Notes under the pieces: generated by a model
Database searches by the model: none
The model's input: only the letters and a program-made list of their open reading frames with translations
Told to the model about the DNA's origin: nothing
DNA from: an uncultured Lachnospiraceae bacterium
Lineage (GTDB): Bacteria; Bacillota; Clostridia; Lachnospirales; Lachnospiraceae
DNA length: 51,471 nt
Reading direction: 5' to 3'
NCBI GenBank assembly: GCA_900317825.1
Contig: ONIH01000009.1
Location: forward strand, 1 to 51,471
Shown: in pieces, positions 1-8,878 of the stretch
Layout of the letters: each line of letters opens with the position of its first letter
Position numbering within the stretch: position 1 is the stretch's first letter
Program-made: the position numbers and the translations under genes

Positions 1-65
1 GGTGAGTTTGACTTCTTCTCAGATGTCTGTCTGCCCTTTCTCACTAACTGGTTAAATGTTGGCAT
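1..65 (-). CDS. rpsL: Ribosomal protein S12, 5' end only
   Basis: Reading leftwards from the ATG at 65-63, the translation begins MPTFNQLVRKGRQTSEKKS, the characteristic N-terminus of 30S ribosomal protein S12, the decoding-site protein. The gene continues beyond the left edge, so only 21 codons are present. A strong Shine-Dalgarno (GGAGG) lies just before the ATG, and a perfect consensus promoter lies about 75 bases upstream. It is normally the first gene of the str operon (rpsL-rpsG-fusA-tuf). Here the gene before it is the last gene of a glycan-export cluster on the same strand. Confidence 0.95.
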   Translation of the reverse strand, partial: MPTFNQLVRKGRQTSEKKSNS

Positions 66-140
66 TTATTTCACCTCCTGTAAAAAATACTGTACGTTTC
101 TACGCGCAAAAAACACCCGCGTTTTTACGCACGCTAGAAT

Positions 141-169
141 ATTATAGCGCGGCAAAACGCAGGTGTCAA
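141..169 (-). promoter_or_regulatory. Consensus sigma-A promoter of rpsL (str operon)
   Basis: On the minus strand TTGACA (169-164) and TATAAT (146-141) are separated by exactly 17 bases, a perfect match to the vegetative consensus, as expected for a ribosomal protein operon. It starts only 8 bases past the stop codon of the ABC ATPase gene at 178, with no terminator between, so read-through from the glycan cluster into rpsL is possible. The leader between promoter and ATG is about 70 bases and can form a small AAAAAC/GTTTTT hairpin. Confidence 0.9.
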
Positions 170-177
170 GATATTTC

Positions 178-1248
178 TCAATTATCGCTGTCGCCGACAG
201 CCTGCTGCTCTTCCTCATCAGGGAAGGTGGCCTCACGGTCGATCTCTGCTTCCTCAGCAGCTGCCTGCTTCAAGGCCTCCTGCTTCGTCAGCATTCCTTC
301 ATTCTCCTCTATATCTGAGATCACATCACGGTAAATCTGGTACTTCTCCTCAGGGATGTCGAGGGCTGCCATAGCCTGCTCCGGAGTGATCCCGAGATTA
401 TTCGTCATGCGGATGATGTCACGGCCCTTAGTCTTTCTCGAAGCGCGCAGCTTTCTCGCACGGTTCTTGCGGGCCTGCTCCTCTCGCTTTGCTATCTCTT
501 CAGGATCCTCCTGGGTCATCTGCTCGTAGATCGGAGCAATGTCATTTATATCTCCGAAGCACTTCAGATGTCCGTGGTCAAGGATCATGGCTTTGTTGCA
601 GATGCGGCGCACCTGGTCGAGGGAGTGTGACACGAAGAGCACTGTGACATTTCCGTCGAACATACTCATGATCTTATCCTCTGATTTTCTGCGGAATTTT
701 TTATCACCGACAGAGAGGACCTCATCAAGAATAAGGATATCAGGGTTTACGGCAGTGCAGATAGCAAATCCGAGACGGCTTTTCATACCTGAGGAGTAAT
801 TTTTGACAGGAACCTCTATGAAATCACGGAGCTCAGCAAAGTCGATTATCTCATCGAACTTCGACTGAATGAATTCCTTTTTATATCCAAGAATCGAACC
901 ATAGAGGAAGATATTCTCTCTTGCTGAATACTGTGGCTCAAATCCGGCACCGAGCTCGAGCAGAGGGGCAAGCTTTCCTTTTTTCTTTACATAACCAGTT
1001 GTCGGATGATAGACACCGGCGATAGCCTTAAGAATCGTGGACTTTCCGGCACCGTTAAGACCAAGGATTCCAAGCCTGTCTCCAGGATAAAGCTTGAAAC
1101 TCACATCTGAGAGAGCCCAGAACTCATCCTTCTTCATTTTCTGATGATGGGCAAACAGATTTATGAAATAATCTTTAAGGGTGTCGTGCATCTCCTGACT
1201 CAGGTTGAACTTCATTCCGAGGTGCGACACTTCAACTGTTGGCTGCAT
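178..1248 (-). CDS. Polysaccharide/teichoic acid ABC exporter, ATP-binding subunit (Wzt/TagH type)
   Basis: This is the cytoplasmic ATPase of an ABC-2 exporter that moves a lipid-linked glycan across the membrane. Visible motifs are Walker A GLNGAGKST (residues 63-71), the signature SSGMKSR (152-158), Walker B ILILDE (171-176) and the switch histidine in SHS (about 208). The family's long amphipathic region precedes Walker A (residues 15-45). A charged, coiled-coil-like tail of about 120 residues follows the ATPase domain. In Wzt proteins such tails can bind the glycan end, but this one is mostly Lys/Arg/Glu rich and shows no recognisable beta-sandwich. The ATG at 1248 has a good GAGG site. 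Its permease partner ends 13 bases upstream. The glycan itself cannot be named from sequence. Confidence 0.9.
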   Translation of the reverse strand: MQPTVEVSHLGMKFNLSQEMHDTLKDYFINLFAHHQKMKKDEFWALSDVSFKLYPGDRLGILGLNGAGKSTILKAIAGVYHPTTGYVKKKGKLAPLLELGAGFEPQYSARENIFLYGSILGYKKEFIQSKFDEIIDFAELRDFIEVPVKNYSSGMKSRLGFAICTAVNPDILILDEVLSVGDKKFRRKSEDKIMSMFDGNVTVLFVSHSLDQVRRICNKAMILDHGHLKCFGDINDIAPIYEQMTQEDPEEIAKREEQARKNRARKLRASRKTKGRDIIRMTNNLGITPEQAMAALDIPEEKYQIYRDVISDIEENEGMLTKQEALKQAAAEEAEIDREATFPDEEEQQAVGDSDN

Positions 1249-1261
1249 ATATATACCTCAA

Positions 1262-2041
1262 TTACAGATGTAAAATAAACTCGTCCTGCTTTCTCTTCAT
1301 AGCTATAAAGCCTATTACAAAGCAGATCAGTCCAAAAATAAACGGATATCCATATTCCCAGAGTGAATTGCTGTAATGCATCAAGCCTCCACGGAACAGA
1401 TTGATGATGCAGTAGAGCGGGTTCAGGTGAAGAAGCCACATAAGGTGATGCTTCTCTATTCTCTCTATCGGGTAGAAAATAGCTGATAAATACATGATTA
1501 TCATCAAAAGCACGTTCCATAGATACTCGATATCACGGAAAAATACGTCGAGCACCGAAAGAATCATACCGACACCTATAGTCAGGATAAGAAGCATAAC
1601 TATAGCCGGAATAAGCTTCCACATACGAAGCGAAGGAGCCAGATGTGAAATGATAAGTACCGGAACGAGAACTACAAGTGAAATCAGGTAGATGATAAAG
1701 TTGTAGAGCACATTCGACAGCGGATATAGATATTTAGGAACGTATACTTTTTTAATCATGCTGGCATTGCCACGAATAGCTTTGCTCGCGCCCTTTGTAC
1801 CATTCTGGAAAAAAGTATACGTCAGACGTCCACACATGATGTATGTGGCAAAGGTCTGATCCTTTAACCTGTCGAATAAGGCACCGAATACTACTACAAG
1901 TACGGCAGTCGTCATCAGCGGCTCGATAAGAGACCAGACGATACCAAGGTAACTTTTTCTGTACTTTAATCTGATACCGCGCTTTACGAGCTCACTTAGA
2001 AGAAAGCGGTAATCAAAAAAGCCTTTAATATATTTTTTCAT
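1262..2041 (-). CDS. Polysaccharide/teichoic acid ABC exporter, permease subunit (Wzm/TagG type)
   Basis: This is a 259-residue integral membrane protein of the ABC-2 transporter family. The N-terminus (residues 1-30, with KYRKSYLGIVWSLIEPL) is the typical interface helix followed by six hydrophobic segments. The FFRDIEYLW motif between late helices is characteristic of the Wzm/TagG permeases. It forms the membrane channel with the ATPase encoded immediately downstream. Its start overlaps the stop of the sugar transferase gene by 4 bases, indicating translational coupling in one operon. Confidence 0.9.
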   Translation of the reverse strand: MKKYIKGFFDYRFLLSELVKRGIRLKYRKSYLGIVWSLIEPLMTTAVLVVVFGALFDRLKDQTFATYIMCGRLTYTFFQNGTKGASKAIRGNASMIKKVYVPKYLYPLSNVLYNFIIYLISLVVLVPVLIISHLAPSLRMWKLIPAIVMLLILTIGVGMILSVLDVFFRDIEYLWNVLLMIIMYLSAIFYPIERIEKHHLMWLLHLNPLYCIINLFRGGLMHYSNSLWEYGYPFIFGLICFVIGFIAMKRKQDEFILHL

Positions 2042-3402
2042 TTTGCTGTTTTTTCTCCTTCTTCCACACCCTCGGTGCTTTCCTTCTGGAAAACGACCCT
2101 GAGAGTCAGAAGTATAAGCTGCATGTCCAGAAGTATCGAAGCCTTCTGCACATAGATCATATCGAATTTCAGCTTATCGTAAGTCGTAGTGTTATACTTT
2201 CCAAATACCTGCGCATAGCCTGTAAGCCCGGCCTTTACCGAAAGCCTGAAGTCAAACTCCGGAACCTTCTGACAGTATTCCTCGTGGATCTCCGGTCTCT
2301 CGGGACGAGGTCCGACGAACGACATATCGCCCTTTAATATATTAAAAAACTGCGGTATCTCGTCTATTCTCGTCGAACGGATAAAATGTCCGACCGGCGT
2401 TATCCTGTCGTCATTCTCGGAAGCGAGGCGGGCGCCGGAATTTTTCTCAGCGTCTACTATCATGCTCCGGAACTTGATGACCCTGAATACTTTCTTATGG
2501 ATCGTGTAGCGCTCCTGCTTATAGAACACAGGACCCTTGTCATAAGAGTGAATGGCTATCGCTGTCACGAGCATTATAGGCGAAGTCAGGACGATTCCTA
2601 TCAGGGCGAGGATGATGTCACCCGTTCTCTTTATCGCTCTCTGCCATGTCGAAAAACCGACGTTTCTCGACAGGTAAAGCGGCGAGTCAAAGAGGTTCAG
2701 CTCATCTGACTCACGGACTATGATGTCTGAAATCTTCGGAGTGAAGTATACTCTCTTCTGCCTGTCAAAGCAATACTTCAGGACTTTGTTCTTTAATTCG
2801 GACGGAACGTCGTTTATGAGAACGGCGTCGTATTCGTCTATTTTTTTCTCGATATCATGGAGCGGCGCATTCGCCATGATAGTCTCGGCGATCACGTATC
2901 TGTCACGGCGCTGGCCCATTTTGTGGTCGAGGTTATTCACATGGCTTCCGTGTATCTGGAGCATCCGATACGGCGGAAAAATCCGCCTGTAGAGCCAGGT
3001 CCCGAAGTACGTGATCACGAAGAGCACGACCACATCGGCTATCAGCAGCTCGAAATACACTAAGATAATGGTCGGAACCAGCTTTTTGTAACCTACCATC
3101 ATGACTGTCATGACCACCATGATCAGGTTCACGATGAATGACGCGAGCGCACATCCGATCGAAGCGTGTGAGATCCGGCTGACTCCTATCTCATAGCCTC
3201 CGAAACTGTATATAAAAAAAATCGCGAGGATCATGTATATCACGATCATCGTCAGACGGCCGAGCCCGAGGAACGGCCTGTCAAGCAGGATATTCAGCCA
3301 TCGGCCCCAGCCATATGCAAACAGCACGGTAACTGCTACCGTTATGATAAGATTTGTGAGAAAGCGGTAAAGATGCTTGCCGCCTTCCATTTTCTCTGAC
3401 AT
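2038..3402 (-). CDS. Initiating sugar-phosphate transferase (polyprenyl-phosphate glycosyl-1-phosphate transferase)
   Basis: The enzyme transfers a sugar-1-phosphate from UDP-sugar to undecaprenyl phosphate, the first committed step of surface glycan synthesis. There are four N-terminal membrane helices (about residues 14-140), a soluble middle domain (about 150-255), a further helix (about 268-292) and the catalytic bacterial sugar transferase domain. That last domain carries KFRSM, the acidic DAEK segment and GDMSFVGPRPERP, the hallmark motifs of the WbaP/CpsE/WcaJ family. The ATG at 3402 follows AAGGGA. The gene sits between gtrA and the exporter genes. The sugar it transfers cannot be told from sequence. 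Confidence 0.92.
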   Translation of the reverse strand: MSEKMEGGKHLYRFLTNLIITVAVTVLFAYGWGRWLNILLDRPFLGLGRLTMIVIYMILAIFFIYSFGGYEIGVSRISHASIGCALASFIVNLIMVVMTVMMVGYKKLVPTIILVYFELLIADVVVLFVITYFGTWLYRRIFPPYRMLQIHGSHVNNLDHKMGQRRDRYVIAETIMANAPLHDIEKKIDEYDAVLINDVPSELKNKVLKYCFDRQKRVYFTPKISDIIVRESDELNLFDSPLYLSRNVGFSTWQRAIKRTGDIILALIGIVLTSPIMLVTAIAIHSYDKGPVFYKQERYTIHKKVFRVIKFRSMIVDAEKNSGARLASENDDRITPVGHFIRSTRIDEIPQFFNILKGDMSFVGPRPERPEIHEEYCQKVPEFDFRLSVKAGLTGYAQVFGKYNTTTYDKLKFDMIYVQKASILLDMQLILLTLRVVFQKESTEGVEEGEKTAK

Positions 3403-3405
3403 CTG

Positions 3406-3882
3406 TTAATCCCTTTTGAATACAAAAATTTTCGAAAAAACGTAGTTAAGCGTTATGACCACGAACTGCGCGATGAATTTTATCAGCATGTTCGGGAAAT
3501 GGCAGATCCCGATAAAAATACCGAGCATCAGCTCCTCTATCACCAGGGTGATGATCCTGCCTGCGCAGAACGTCCCGAGCTGGTAAAAAAACGCGAAGAC
3601 TCCGGAAGTATGATTATAGAATACATACCTCCTGTTCGTGAAGAACGCGAACGCTGTCGCAAATACCCACGAGAGCGCATTTCCAAGTAGTATATTCCAA
3701 TGAAGCGGTTCTGTAAAGAGCCAGTATGTAAAGAGCGAGATGATGAATGTCCCGAGTCCGAACATTCCGTAAAGCATCAGCTCCTTGTATTTTCTGTATA
3801 AAGGTTCGACCTTCCGGCTTTTAGGATGTCTCGTGAAAAAATAATTGAACACCGAGTCAAGCCAGTCCGCTGGTTTCTTCAT
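3406..3882 (-). CDS. GtrA-family membrane protein
   Basis: This small 158-residue membrane protein has four predicted helices, and its pattern (YGMFGLGTFIISLFTYWLF at about residues 34-52, NALSWVFATAFAFFTNRRYVF at about 63-83) is typical of GtrA. Members are proposed to flip or help move undecaprenyl-phosphate-linked sugars for surface glycan modification. It lies 9 bases after glf and 3 bases before the initiating transferase, so it belongs to the same operon. A GAGGAA site supports the ATG at 3882. Confidence 0.88.
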   Translation of the reverse strand: MKKPADWLDSVFNYFFTRHPKSRKVEPLYRKYKELMLYGMFGLGTFIISLFTYWLFTEPLHWNILLGNALSWVFATAFAFFTNRRYVFYNHTSGVFAFFYQLGTFCAGRIITLVIEELMLGIFIGICHFPNMLIKFIAQFVVITLNYVFSKIFVFKRD

Positions 3883-3891
3883 TCACATTCC

Positions 3892-5013
3892 TCACAGCAA
3901 TTCCTCAGAAAGCTTCAGCGCCTCTGCGATCACCTGATCCATGTTATAGTATTTGTACTGTCCCAGTCGTCCCCCGAAGTACACGTGGTTCTTTTTTTCT
4001 TTCTCAGCAAGCGCTGCATAGCGCTCGTAGAGTTCGGAGTTTGCCTCGTCATTTACCGGATAGTAAGGCTCTTCACCCGGCTTCCACTCATGCGAATACT
4101 CGCGTGAGATGATAGTAGTCGGCTGCTTTCCGAAGTTAAAGTGCTTGTGCTCGATGATACGAGTGTATGGCACGTCAGCCGAAGTGTAGTTTACGACTGC
4201 GTTTCCCTGGTAGTTATCAGTGTCGAGCTCTTCGGTCTCAAACCTGACACTCCTCCATGAGAGCGGTCCGTACTGGAATCCGAAATACTCATCTATCTGG
4301 CCGGTGTATATCAGCCTGTCGTACTCTATCTCTGTGCCGTCGCTCAAAGCATTTTTCTTGCGGAAGTCGTTAAAGTCTTCATTTAAAAATACTTCAGCTC
4401 CCTTTAACAGCTTTTCGACTATCGCAGTGTAGCCGTCGACCGGGATTCCCTGGTATCTGTCAGTGAAGTAGTTATTATCGAAGGTAAAACGGAGCGGAAG
4501 CCTCTTTATGATAAATGCCGGAAGCTCGGTGCAAGGCCTGCCCCACTGCTTCTGCGTGTAGCCTTTTATCAGCTTCTCGTAGACGTCTCTTCCGACAAGT
4601 GAAAGCGCCTGCTCCTCGAGATTCTGCGGATTTTTGATATCTAAGTCTTTTATCTGCTCGGCTATCTTTGCCTTCGCCTGTGCAGGTGTCCTTATGCCCC
4701 ACATCTTTGAAAATGTATTCATGTTGAATGGGAGGTTGTAGAGCTCATCTCCGTAGATAGCGATCGGGGAATTCACGTAGTTGTTAAACTCCGCGAACCT
4801 GTTCACGTATTCCCACACCTCTCTGTCCGACGTATGAAAAATGTGCGCACCGTAGACATGCACATCGATATCCGACACTTTTTTCGTGTAGACATTTCCG
4901 CCAATATGGTCACGCTTGTCGATGACTGCGACACTCCTGCCGCTGTCTAAAGCTTCGCGCGCGTACACGGCTCCGAAAAGTCCGCTTCCTACTACTAAGT
5001 CGTTTACCTTCAA
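3892..5013 (-). CDS. glf: UDP-galactopyranose mutase
   Basis: This flavoenzyme interconverts UDP-galactopyranose and UDP-galactofuranose, supplying galactofuranose for surface glycans. The N-terminal FAD-binding fold begins with LVVGSGLFGAVYA followed by the IDKRDHIGGN segment. Conserved family stretches include HVYGAHIFHTSD, the KGYTQKQWG region and the C-terminal FGGRLGQYKYYNMD. The length of 373 residues is normal. It overlaps the preceding glycosyltransferase gene by 4 bases. Its presence means that the glycan made by this cluster probably contains galactofuranose, which is unusual in human tissue but common in gut bacteria. Confidence 0.95.
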   Translation of the reverse strand: MKVNDLVVGSGLFGAVYAREALDSGRSVAVIDKRDHIGGNVYTKKVSDIDVHVYGAHIFHTSDREVWEYVNRFAEFNNYVNSPIAIYGDELYNLPFNMNTFSKMWGIRTPAQAKAKIAEQIKDLDIKNPQNLEEQALSLVGRDVYEKLIKGYTQKQWGRPCTELPAFIIKRLPLRFTFDNNYFTDRYQGIPVDGYTAIVEKLLKGAEVFLNEDFNDFRKKNALSDGTEIEYDRLIYTGQIDEYFGFQYGPLSWRSVRFETEELDTDNYQGNAVVNYTSADVPYTRIIEHKHFNFGKQPTTIISREYSHEWKPGEEPYYPVNDEANSELYERYAALAEKEKKNHVYFGGRLGQYKYYNMDQVIAEALKLSEELL

Positions 5014-6029
5014 TCTCTGTTTTCCTCCGTCATCCCTGTCTTTGCGTATTTCTTCAGTGACTCGAGCTGCTCTTTTTCCCAGTCATCGAGCGGATAGTAT
5101 TCGATGCTTAAAACTTCTTTAGCTATTTTCTTAAACCAGCTATTTTTGAAATAAGCTCTGTCTTCGACAAGCCTCATCCGATAAAATGTCTCGAGAGCGT
5201 AGAATACGTACTCCTGCTCCAAGTACCACTGCGGATCCTCGTGCTTTTTTAGAAGTTTCCTCATTTTTGAAAAAGCAAGACACTGGGTCATTTCCCGCTC
5301 TAAGACATCGAGCTTTAAGACACCGTCCTCAGGGTCGAGCTGCGCCGTCGCCGAATCCGGTCTCTGCACATAGTGATACATCCTGGCTGGATTATACCTG
5401 ATGGCGTCACAGTGAAGCGCGTACTCACAGATGAACAGCTGATCCTCTCTGTAATACACATCCTCGTCAAAGCGCAGACCGAACTTATCGATTATACTCT
5501 TTCTGAAGATTTTATTCCATACATAGCCCTGATAATTTTCCTGGAAAAATAACCGGCACAGGAAGTCCTCCTGATCCATAACACGGATTCCGGACTCTTC
5601 GGTCTCATCGATTACTTTATCGTCTTCGACTACGTCGTAACCAACTATGCCGAGCTGCGCCTGGATCCTCGGGAAGCCCTTCGACATCAGCTGCTTTTTC
5701 GAATCAGCTATAGTGCCTAAAAGTGTTCCTAAATATCCCCTGGTAACTCTGTCGTCTCCGTCCGGGAAAACCAGAAGCTCACCTCTGGCTGCCTCTATTC
5801 CGGCGTTTCTTCCGGCTGAGACTCCAGGCGAATTGCGGTAGATCACCCTGATCCTGTCATCTGTATGCGACATCTCCTCTGCTGCCCTGGCAGTATCCGG
5901 GTCATCCTCCCTGAGAACGATCAGTATCTCAAAAAATCTGAATGGCTGCGCGAGGAGGTCACTGACCATCCCCTGCAGCAGTCCGGCGATATTATACGCC
6001 GGTATTATTATGCTTATAAGTGGTTTCAT
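5010..6029 (-). CDS. Family 2 glycosyltransferase
   Basis: This is a GT-A fold glycosyltransferase of 339 residues. The start ISIIIPAYNIAG is the classic GT2 nucleotide-sugar binding strand, followed by SAGRNAGIEAARGELLVFPDGDDRV, in which DGDD is the metal-binding DXD-type motif (about residues 90-95). The YREDQLFICEYALH segment is the usual catalytic ED box. No membrane helix is evident, so it is a peripheral enzyme adding a sugar to the lipid-linked intermediate. It overlaps rfbD and glf by 4 bases each. Donor and acceptor are unknown; UDP-galactofuranose or dTDP-rhamnose are plausible from its neighbours. Confidence 0.9.
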   Translation of the reverse strand: MKPLISIIIPAYNIAGLLQGMVSDLLAQPFRFFEILIVLREDDPDTARAAEEMSHTDDRIRVIYRNSPGVSAGRNAGIEAARGELLVFPDGDDRVTRGYLGTLLGTIADSKKQLMSKGFPRIQAQLGIVGYDVVEDDKVIDETEESGIRVMDQEDFLCRLFFQENYQGYVWNKIFRKSIIDKFGLRFDEDVYYREDQLFICEYALHCDAIRYNPARMYHYVQRPDSATAQLDPEDGVLKLDVLEREMTQCLAFSKMRKLLKKHEDPQWYLEQEYVFYALETFYRMRLVEDRAYFKNSWFKKIAKEVLSIEYYPLDDWEKEQLESLKKYAKTGMTEENRD

Positions 6030-6889
6030 TTTTTTAAGTAATTTTCCAATGCGTCATGCCAGTCTGCCATCCGAAATCCCATTCCGTCAGGATCTATAAG
6101 GGTAAGCATCTGGTCTTCAAGCACTGAATAATGCGGTCTTCTAGCTGCATTCGGGTTCATGCTCGCGTACTCTTCCGATGAGATGTGGTTTACCTTCGTC
6201 TTTATGCCTTCGAGTCTGTAGATCTCATCCGTGAAATCGGCCCAGCTGGTCTGTCCCTGGCAGACTCCGTGGTAAAGTCCGTACTGCTCTGTCTGCTCGA
6301 GATAGTGTATCATCCGGGCAAGCTCTTCAGTACTCGTCGGACATCCGACCTGATCGTCTACTACTGAGACTTCATCATGCGTCTCTGCGAGGCGGAGCAT
6401 AGTGCGGACGAAGTTCTTTCCGTCTCCGTAAAGCCATGCTGTCCTTATGATAAAATGCTTCTGGCACAGAGATGTCACGAACTTTTCTCCCATCAGCTTA
6501 GATCTGCCGTAAGCACTCACCGGCTGTGGCGGATCAGACTCTACATAGGGTCTGGTCCCGCAGCCGTCAAATACATAGTCTGTAGATATATGTATCAGCT
6601 TCGCGTCGAGCTTCTGAGCGGCGATAGCCAGATTTCTCGGTCCGATGGCGTTTATCCTGCCTGCTAAGTGTGTATCCTTTTCGCAGCCGTCCACGTCCGT
6701 GTACGCCGCACAGTTTATGATCACATCAGGGCGGATATCGGCCATTTTTTTGAGGACAGAATCGAGGTCCTCGATCGGCATCTCGCTGTGATATACCTTT
6801 ATGATATTTGCTTCTCTGTCACCCTTATACTCTTCTGAAACTGCCTTTCCGAGCTGCCCGTCCGGCCCGGTGAGTACTATTTTTCGCAT
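6026..6889 (-). CDS. rfbD: dTDP-4-dehydrorhamnose reductase
   Basis: This is the last step of dTDP-L-rhamnose synthesis: NAD(P)H-dependent reduction of dTDP-4-dehydro-L-rhamnose. The protein is an extended SDR with the nucleotide-binding GPDGQLGKAV (residues 8-17) and the STDYVFDG and Tyr-x3-Lys (YGRSK) catalytic region. The NINCAAYTDVD-like segment and RTAWLYG are family signatures. At 287 residues it has normal length. The companion genes rfbA, rfbB and rfbC are not in this window. Its stop overlaps the start of the glycosyltransferase gene, and it begins on the last base of leuA, so it is translationally coupled to an amino acid biosynthetic gene. Confidence 0.92.
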   Translation of the reverse strand: MRKIVLTGPDGQLGKAVSEEYKGDREANIIKVYHSEMPIEDLDSVLKKMADIRPDVIINCAAYTDVDGCEKDTHLAGRINAIGPRNLAIAAQKLDAKLIHISTDYVFDGCGTRPYVESDPPQPVSAYGRSKLMGEKFVTSLCQKHFIIRTAWLYGDGKNFVRTMLRLAETHDEVSVVDDQVGCPTSTEELARMIHYLEQTEQYGLYHGVCQGQTSWADFTDEIYRLEGIKTKVNHISSEEYASMNPNAARRPHYSVLEDQMLTLIDPDGMGFRMADWHDALENYLKK

Positions 6890-8568
6890 TATAGATCCTT
6901 TTCTTTTTCAATCATACGGTTCAGTGCTGAGAAAATGCCTCTGATCGAAGCTCTCGTGATATTCGATGAGAGGCCGACGCCGAAGCTGATGTTCTCCGTG
7001 CGCGGATTCTGAAGCTCGATGTAGGCTGCCGCCTTCGCATGTGAGCCGACTCCTAAAGCATGCTCTGAATAGTCGATCAGTACGAAGTCCACCTCAGGCA
7101 CACACTGCTTGATGGCTGTCTTTACTGCATCGACAGGTCCGTTTCCGTCTGCCTCTGAATGGAATGCCTCGCCGTTATACTTGAAGTCGAGTGATACGTG
7201 GGTGTCCTCATCCTCTGTGTTATCATCGATATCCACGAAGTCGAGCTTGAACGGCTCTTTCTTGTCGAGATATTCGCGCTTGAACTCCTTCATGATACGC
7301 TCTGGCTTGACCTCGCCGCCTTCTTTCTCACTGATCTCCTGGATGACATCCGCGAACTCACGCTGCATGACCTTCGGCAGCTTGTAGCCATAGACCTTGT
7401 CCATGACGAAAGCTACTCCGCCGCGTCCGGACTGGCTGTTTATGCGGACTACCGGCTCGTACTCTCTTCCGATATCCGAAGGATCGATCGGCAGATACGG
7501 TACCTGCCAGATGGTCGAATTTCTCTCCTTCATCGCCTGCTCGCCTTTGTTGATGGCGTCCTGATGTGAGCCAGAGAATGCCGTGAATACAAGGCTTCCG
7601 GCATACGGATGTCTCGGATCTACAGTCATCTTCGTGCATCTCTCGCAGACATCTGTGATCTCTTTGATATCTGAGAGCTCAAGTCCCGGATCGATGCCCT
7701 GGGAGAACATATTATACGCTATGTTCAGGATGTCGACATTTCCGGTCCTCTCGCCGTTTCCAAGGAGAGTACCCTCGATACGGTCGGCTCCTGCGAGAAG
7801 TCCGAGCTCTGCACAGGCAATGCCGGTACCACGGTCATTGTGTGGGTGGAGTGAAAGGATCACATTGTCCCTGTTGTCGAGATGATCATTCATCCACTCG
7901 ATCTGGTCAGCATAGACATTCGGTGTATTCATCTCAACCGTTGCAGGAAGATTGATGATCACCGGGTTGCCTGTTGCATTGTCCCATTCCTTCATCACGG
8001 CATTGCATACTTCAGCCGCATAGTCTACCTCAGTTCCTGTAAAGCTCTCCGGTGAATACTCGAGCCACAGATTGCCGTCATATTTCCTGAGGCCTTCCTT
8101 CACCATTCTCGTACCGTCGATGGCGATCTGCTTTACGCCTTCCTTATCCTTGTGGAATACGACATCTCTCTGCAAAGTCGAGGTCGAGTTATATATATGA
8201 AAAATGACATTCGGGATTCCCTGAATGGCTTCAAATGTCCTGTCGATAAGGTTCTGTCTGCACTGGCAGAGTACCTGAACCTTTACATCATCAGGGATCC
8301 TATGCTCCTTTACGAGCTTCCTCAGGAAATCATACTCGATCTGTGAAGCTGCCGGAAATCCGATCTCGATTTCTTTGAAGCCGAGCTTTAAAAGAAGCTC
8401 GAACATCTCCATTTTTTCATCGACATCCATTGGTTCCACGAGCGCCTGGTTTCCGTCACGCAGATCGACCGAGCACCAGATAGGATGATGGGTGATCTCC
8501 TTGTCCGGCCAGGTTCTCTCCGGGAAGTTCAGTACAGGGTTCTTGACGTAGTGTTTGTAGTTCATCAT
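6889..8568 (-). CDS. leuA: 2-isopropylmalate synthase
   Basis: It condenses acetyl-CoA with 2-oxoisovalerate, the first committed step of leucine synthesis. The N-terminal TIM barrel holds WCSVDLRDGNQAL (metal-binding Asp, residues about 31-43) and the HPHNDRG motif with two metal-ligand histidines. The C-terminal region from about residue 430 is the LeuA regulatory domain with GVGSHAKAAAYIEL. The total of 559 residues matches the long LeuA form. A second ATG follows the first; AAGAAGG lies upstream. No T-box leader is present because ptsH ends only 28 bases upstream, so it must be expressed from an upstream promoter. Confidence 0.95.
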   Translation of the reverse strand: MMNYKHYVKNPVLNFPERTWPDKEITHHPIWCSVDLRDGNQALVEPMDVDEKMEMFELLLKLGFKEIEIGFPAASQIEYDFLRKLVKEHRIPDDVKVQVLCQCRQNLIDRTFEAIQGIPNVIFHIYNSTSTLQRDVVFHKDKEGVKQIAIDGTRMVKEGLRKYDGNLWLEYSPESFTGTEVDYAAEVCNAVMKEWDNATGNPVIINLPATVEMNTPNVYADQIEWMNDHLDNRDNVILSLHPHNDRGTGIACAELGLLAGADRIEGTLLGNGERTGNVDILNIAYNMFSQGIDPGLELSDIKEITDVCERCTKMTVDPRHPYAGSLVFTAFSGSHQDAINKGEQAMKERNSTIWQVPYLPIDPSDIGREYEPVVRINSQSGRGGVAFVMDKVYGYKLPKVMQREFADVIQEISEKEGGEVKPERIMKEFKREYLDKKEPFKLDFVDIDDNTEDEDTHVSLDFKYNGEAFHSEADGNGPVDAVKTAIKQCVPEVDFVLIDYSEHALGVGSHAKAAAYIELQNPRTENISFGVGLSSNITRASIRGIFSALNRMIEKEKDL

Positions 8569-8596
8569 GTAATCTTTTTCCTTCTTTCAAAAATGC

Positions 8597-8875
8597 CTAA
8601 AGTTCGTCTCCTAATCCGTCTACTATCATTGGCACCAGGCGGTGCATGGCTTCGACCTCGTCTTCGCCATCGCAGACCAGCGTAATCTCGTCGCCTCGCC
8701 TGATACAGGCTCCTAGGACCGAGAGTATACTCTTGGCATTCGCTTCGCCCATTTCATTCGGGCCGTATTTAAAAGTGATCTTTGACTTGTATTTCATAGC
8801 CTCCTGACAAAGCACACCGGCGGGCCGGAGGTGAAGCCCCGTCGGATTTGTGATTGTAAGCTTGTGACTTACCAT
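8597..8875 (-). CDS. ptsH: HPr phosphocarrier protein (or HPr-like paralogue)
   Basis: This is a small cytosolic phosphocarrier of the phosphoenolpyruvate sugar phosphotransferase system. Residues 13-19 are GLHLRPA with the phosphorylatable His15 and Arg17. The regulatory serine region is NAKSILSVLG, with the Ser46-equivalent at residue 49 because of a short insertion. Both sites are present, so it could be phosphorylated by EI and by HPr kinase. It is not next to ptsI but wedged between cdaR (3 bases) and leuA (28 bases). This leaves open whether it is the main HPr or a regulatory Crh-like paralogue; His15 argues against a pure Crh role. Confidence 0.9.
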   Translation of the reverse strand: MVSHKLTITNPTGLHLRPAGVLCQEAMKYKSKITFKYGPNEMGEANAKSILSVLGACIRRGDEITLVCDGEDEVEAMHRLVPMIVDGLGDEL

Positions 8876-8878
8876 ATA

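Noticed and set aside
539..799. Plus-strand frames opposite the ABC ATPase and other minus-strand genes
   Set aside because: These are shadows of real genes on the other strand, with no ribosome sites or family motifs.
8569..8596. T-box or leucine leader before leuA
   Set aside because: Only 28 bases separate ptsH and leuA, too short for any such element.
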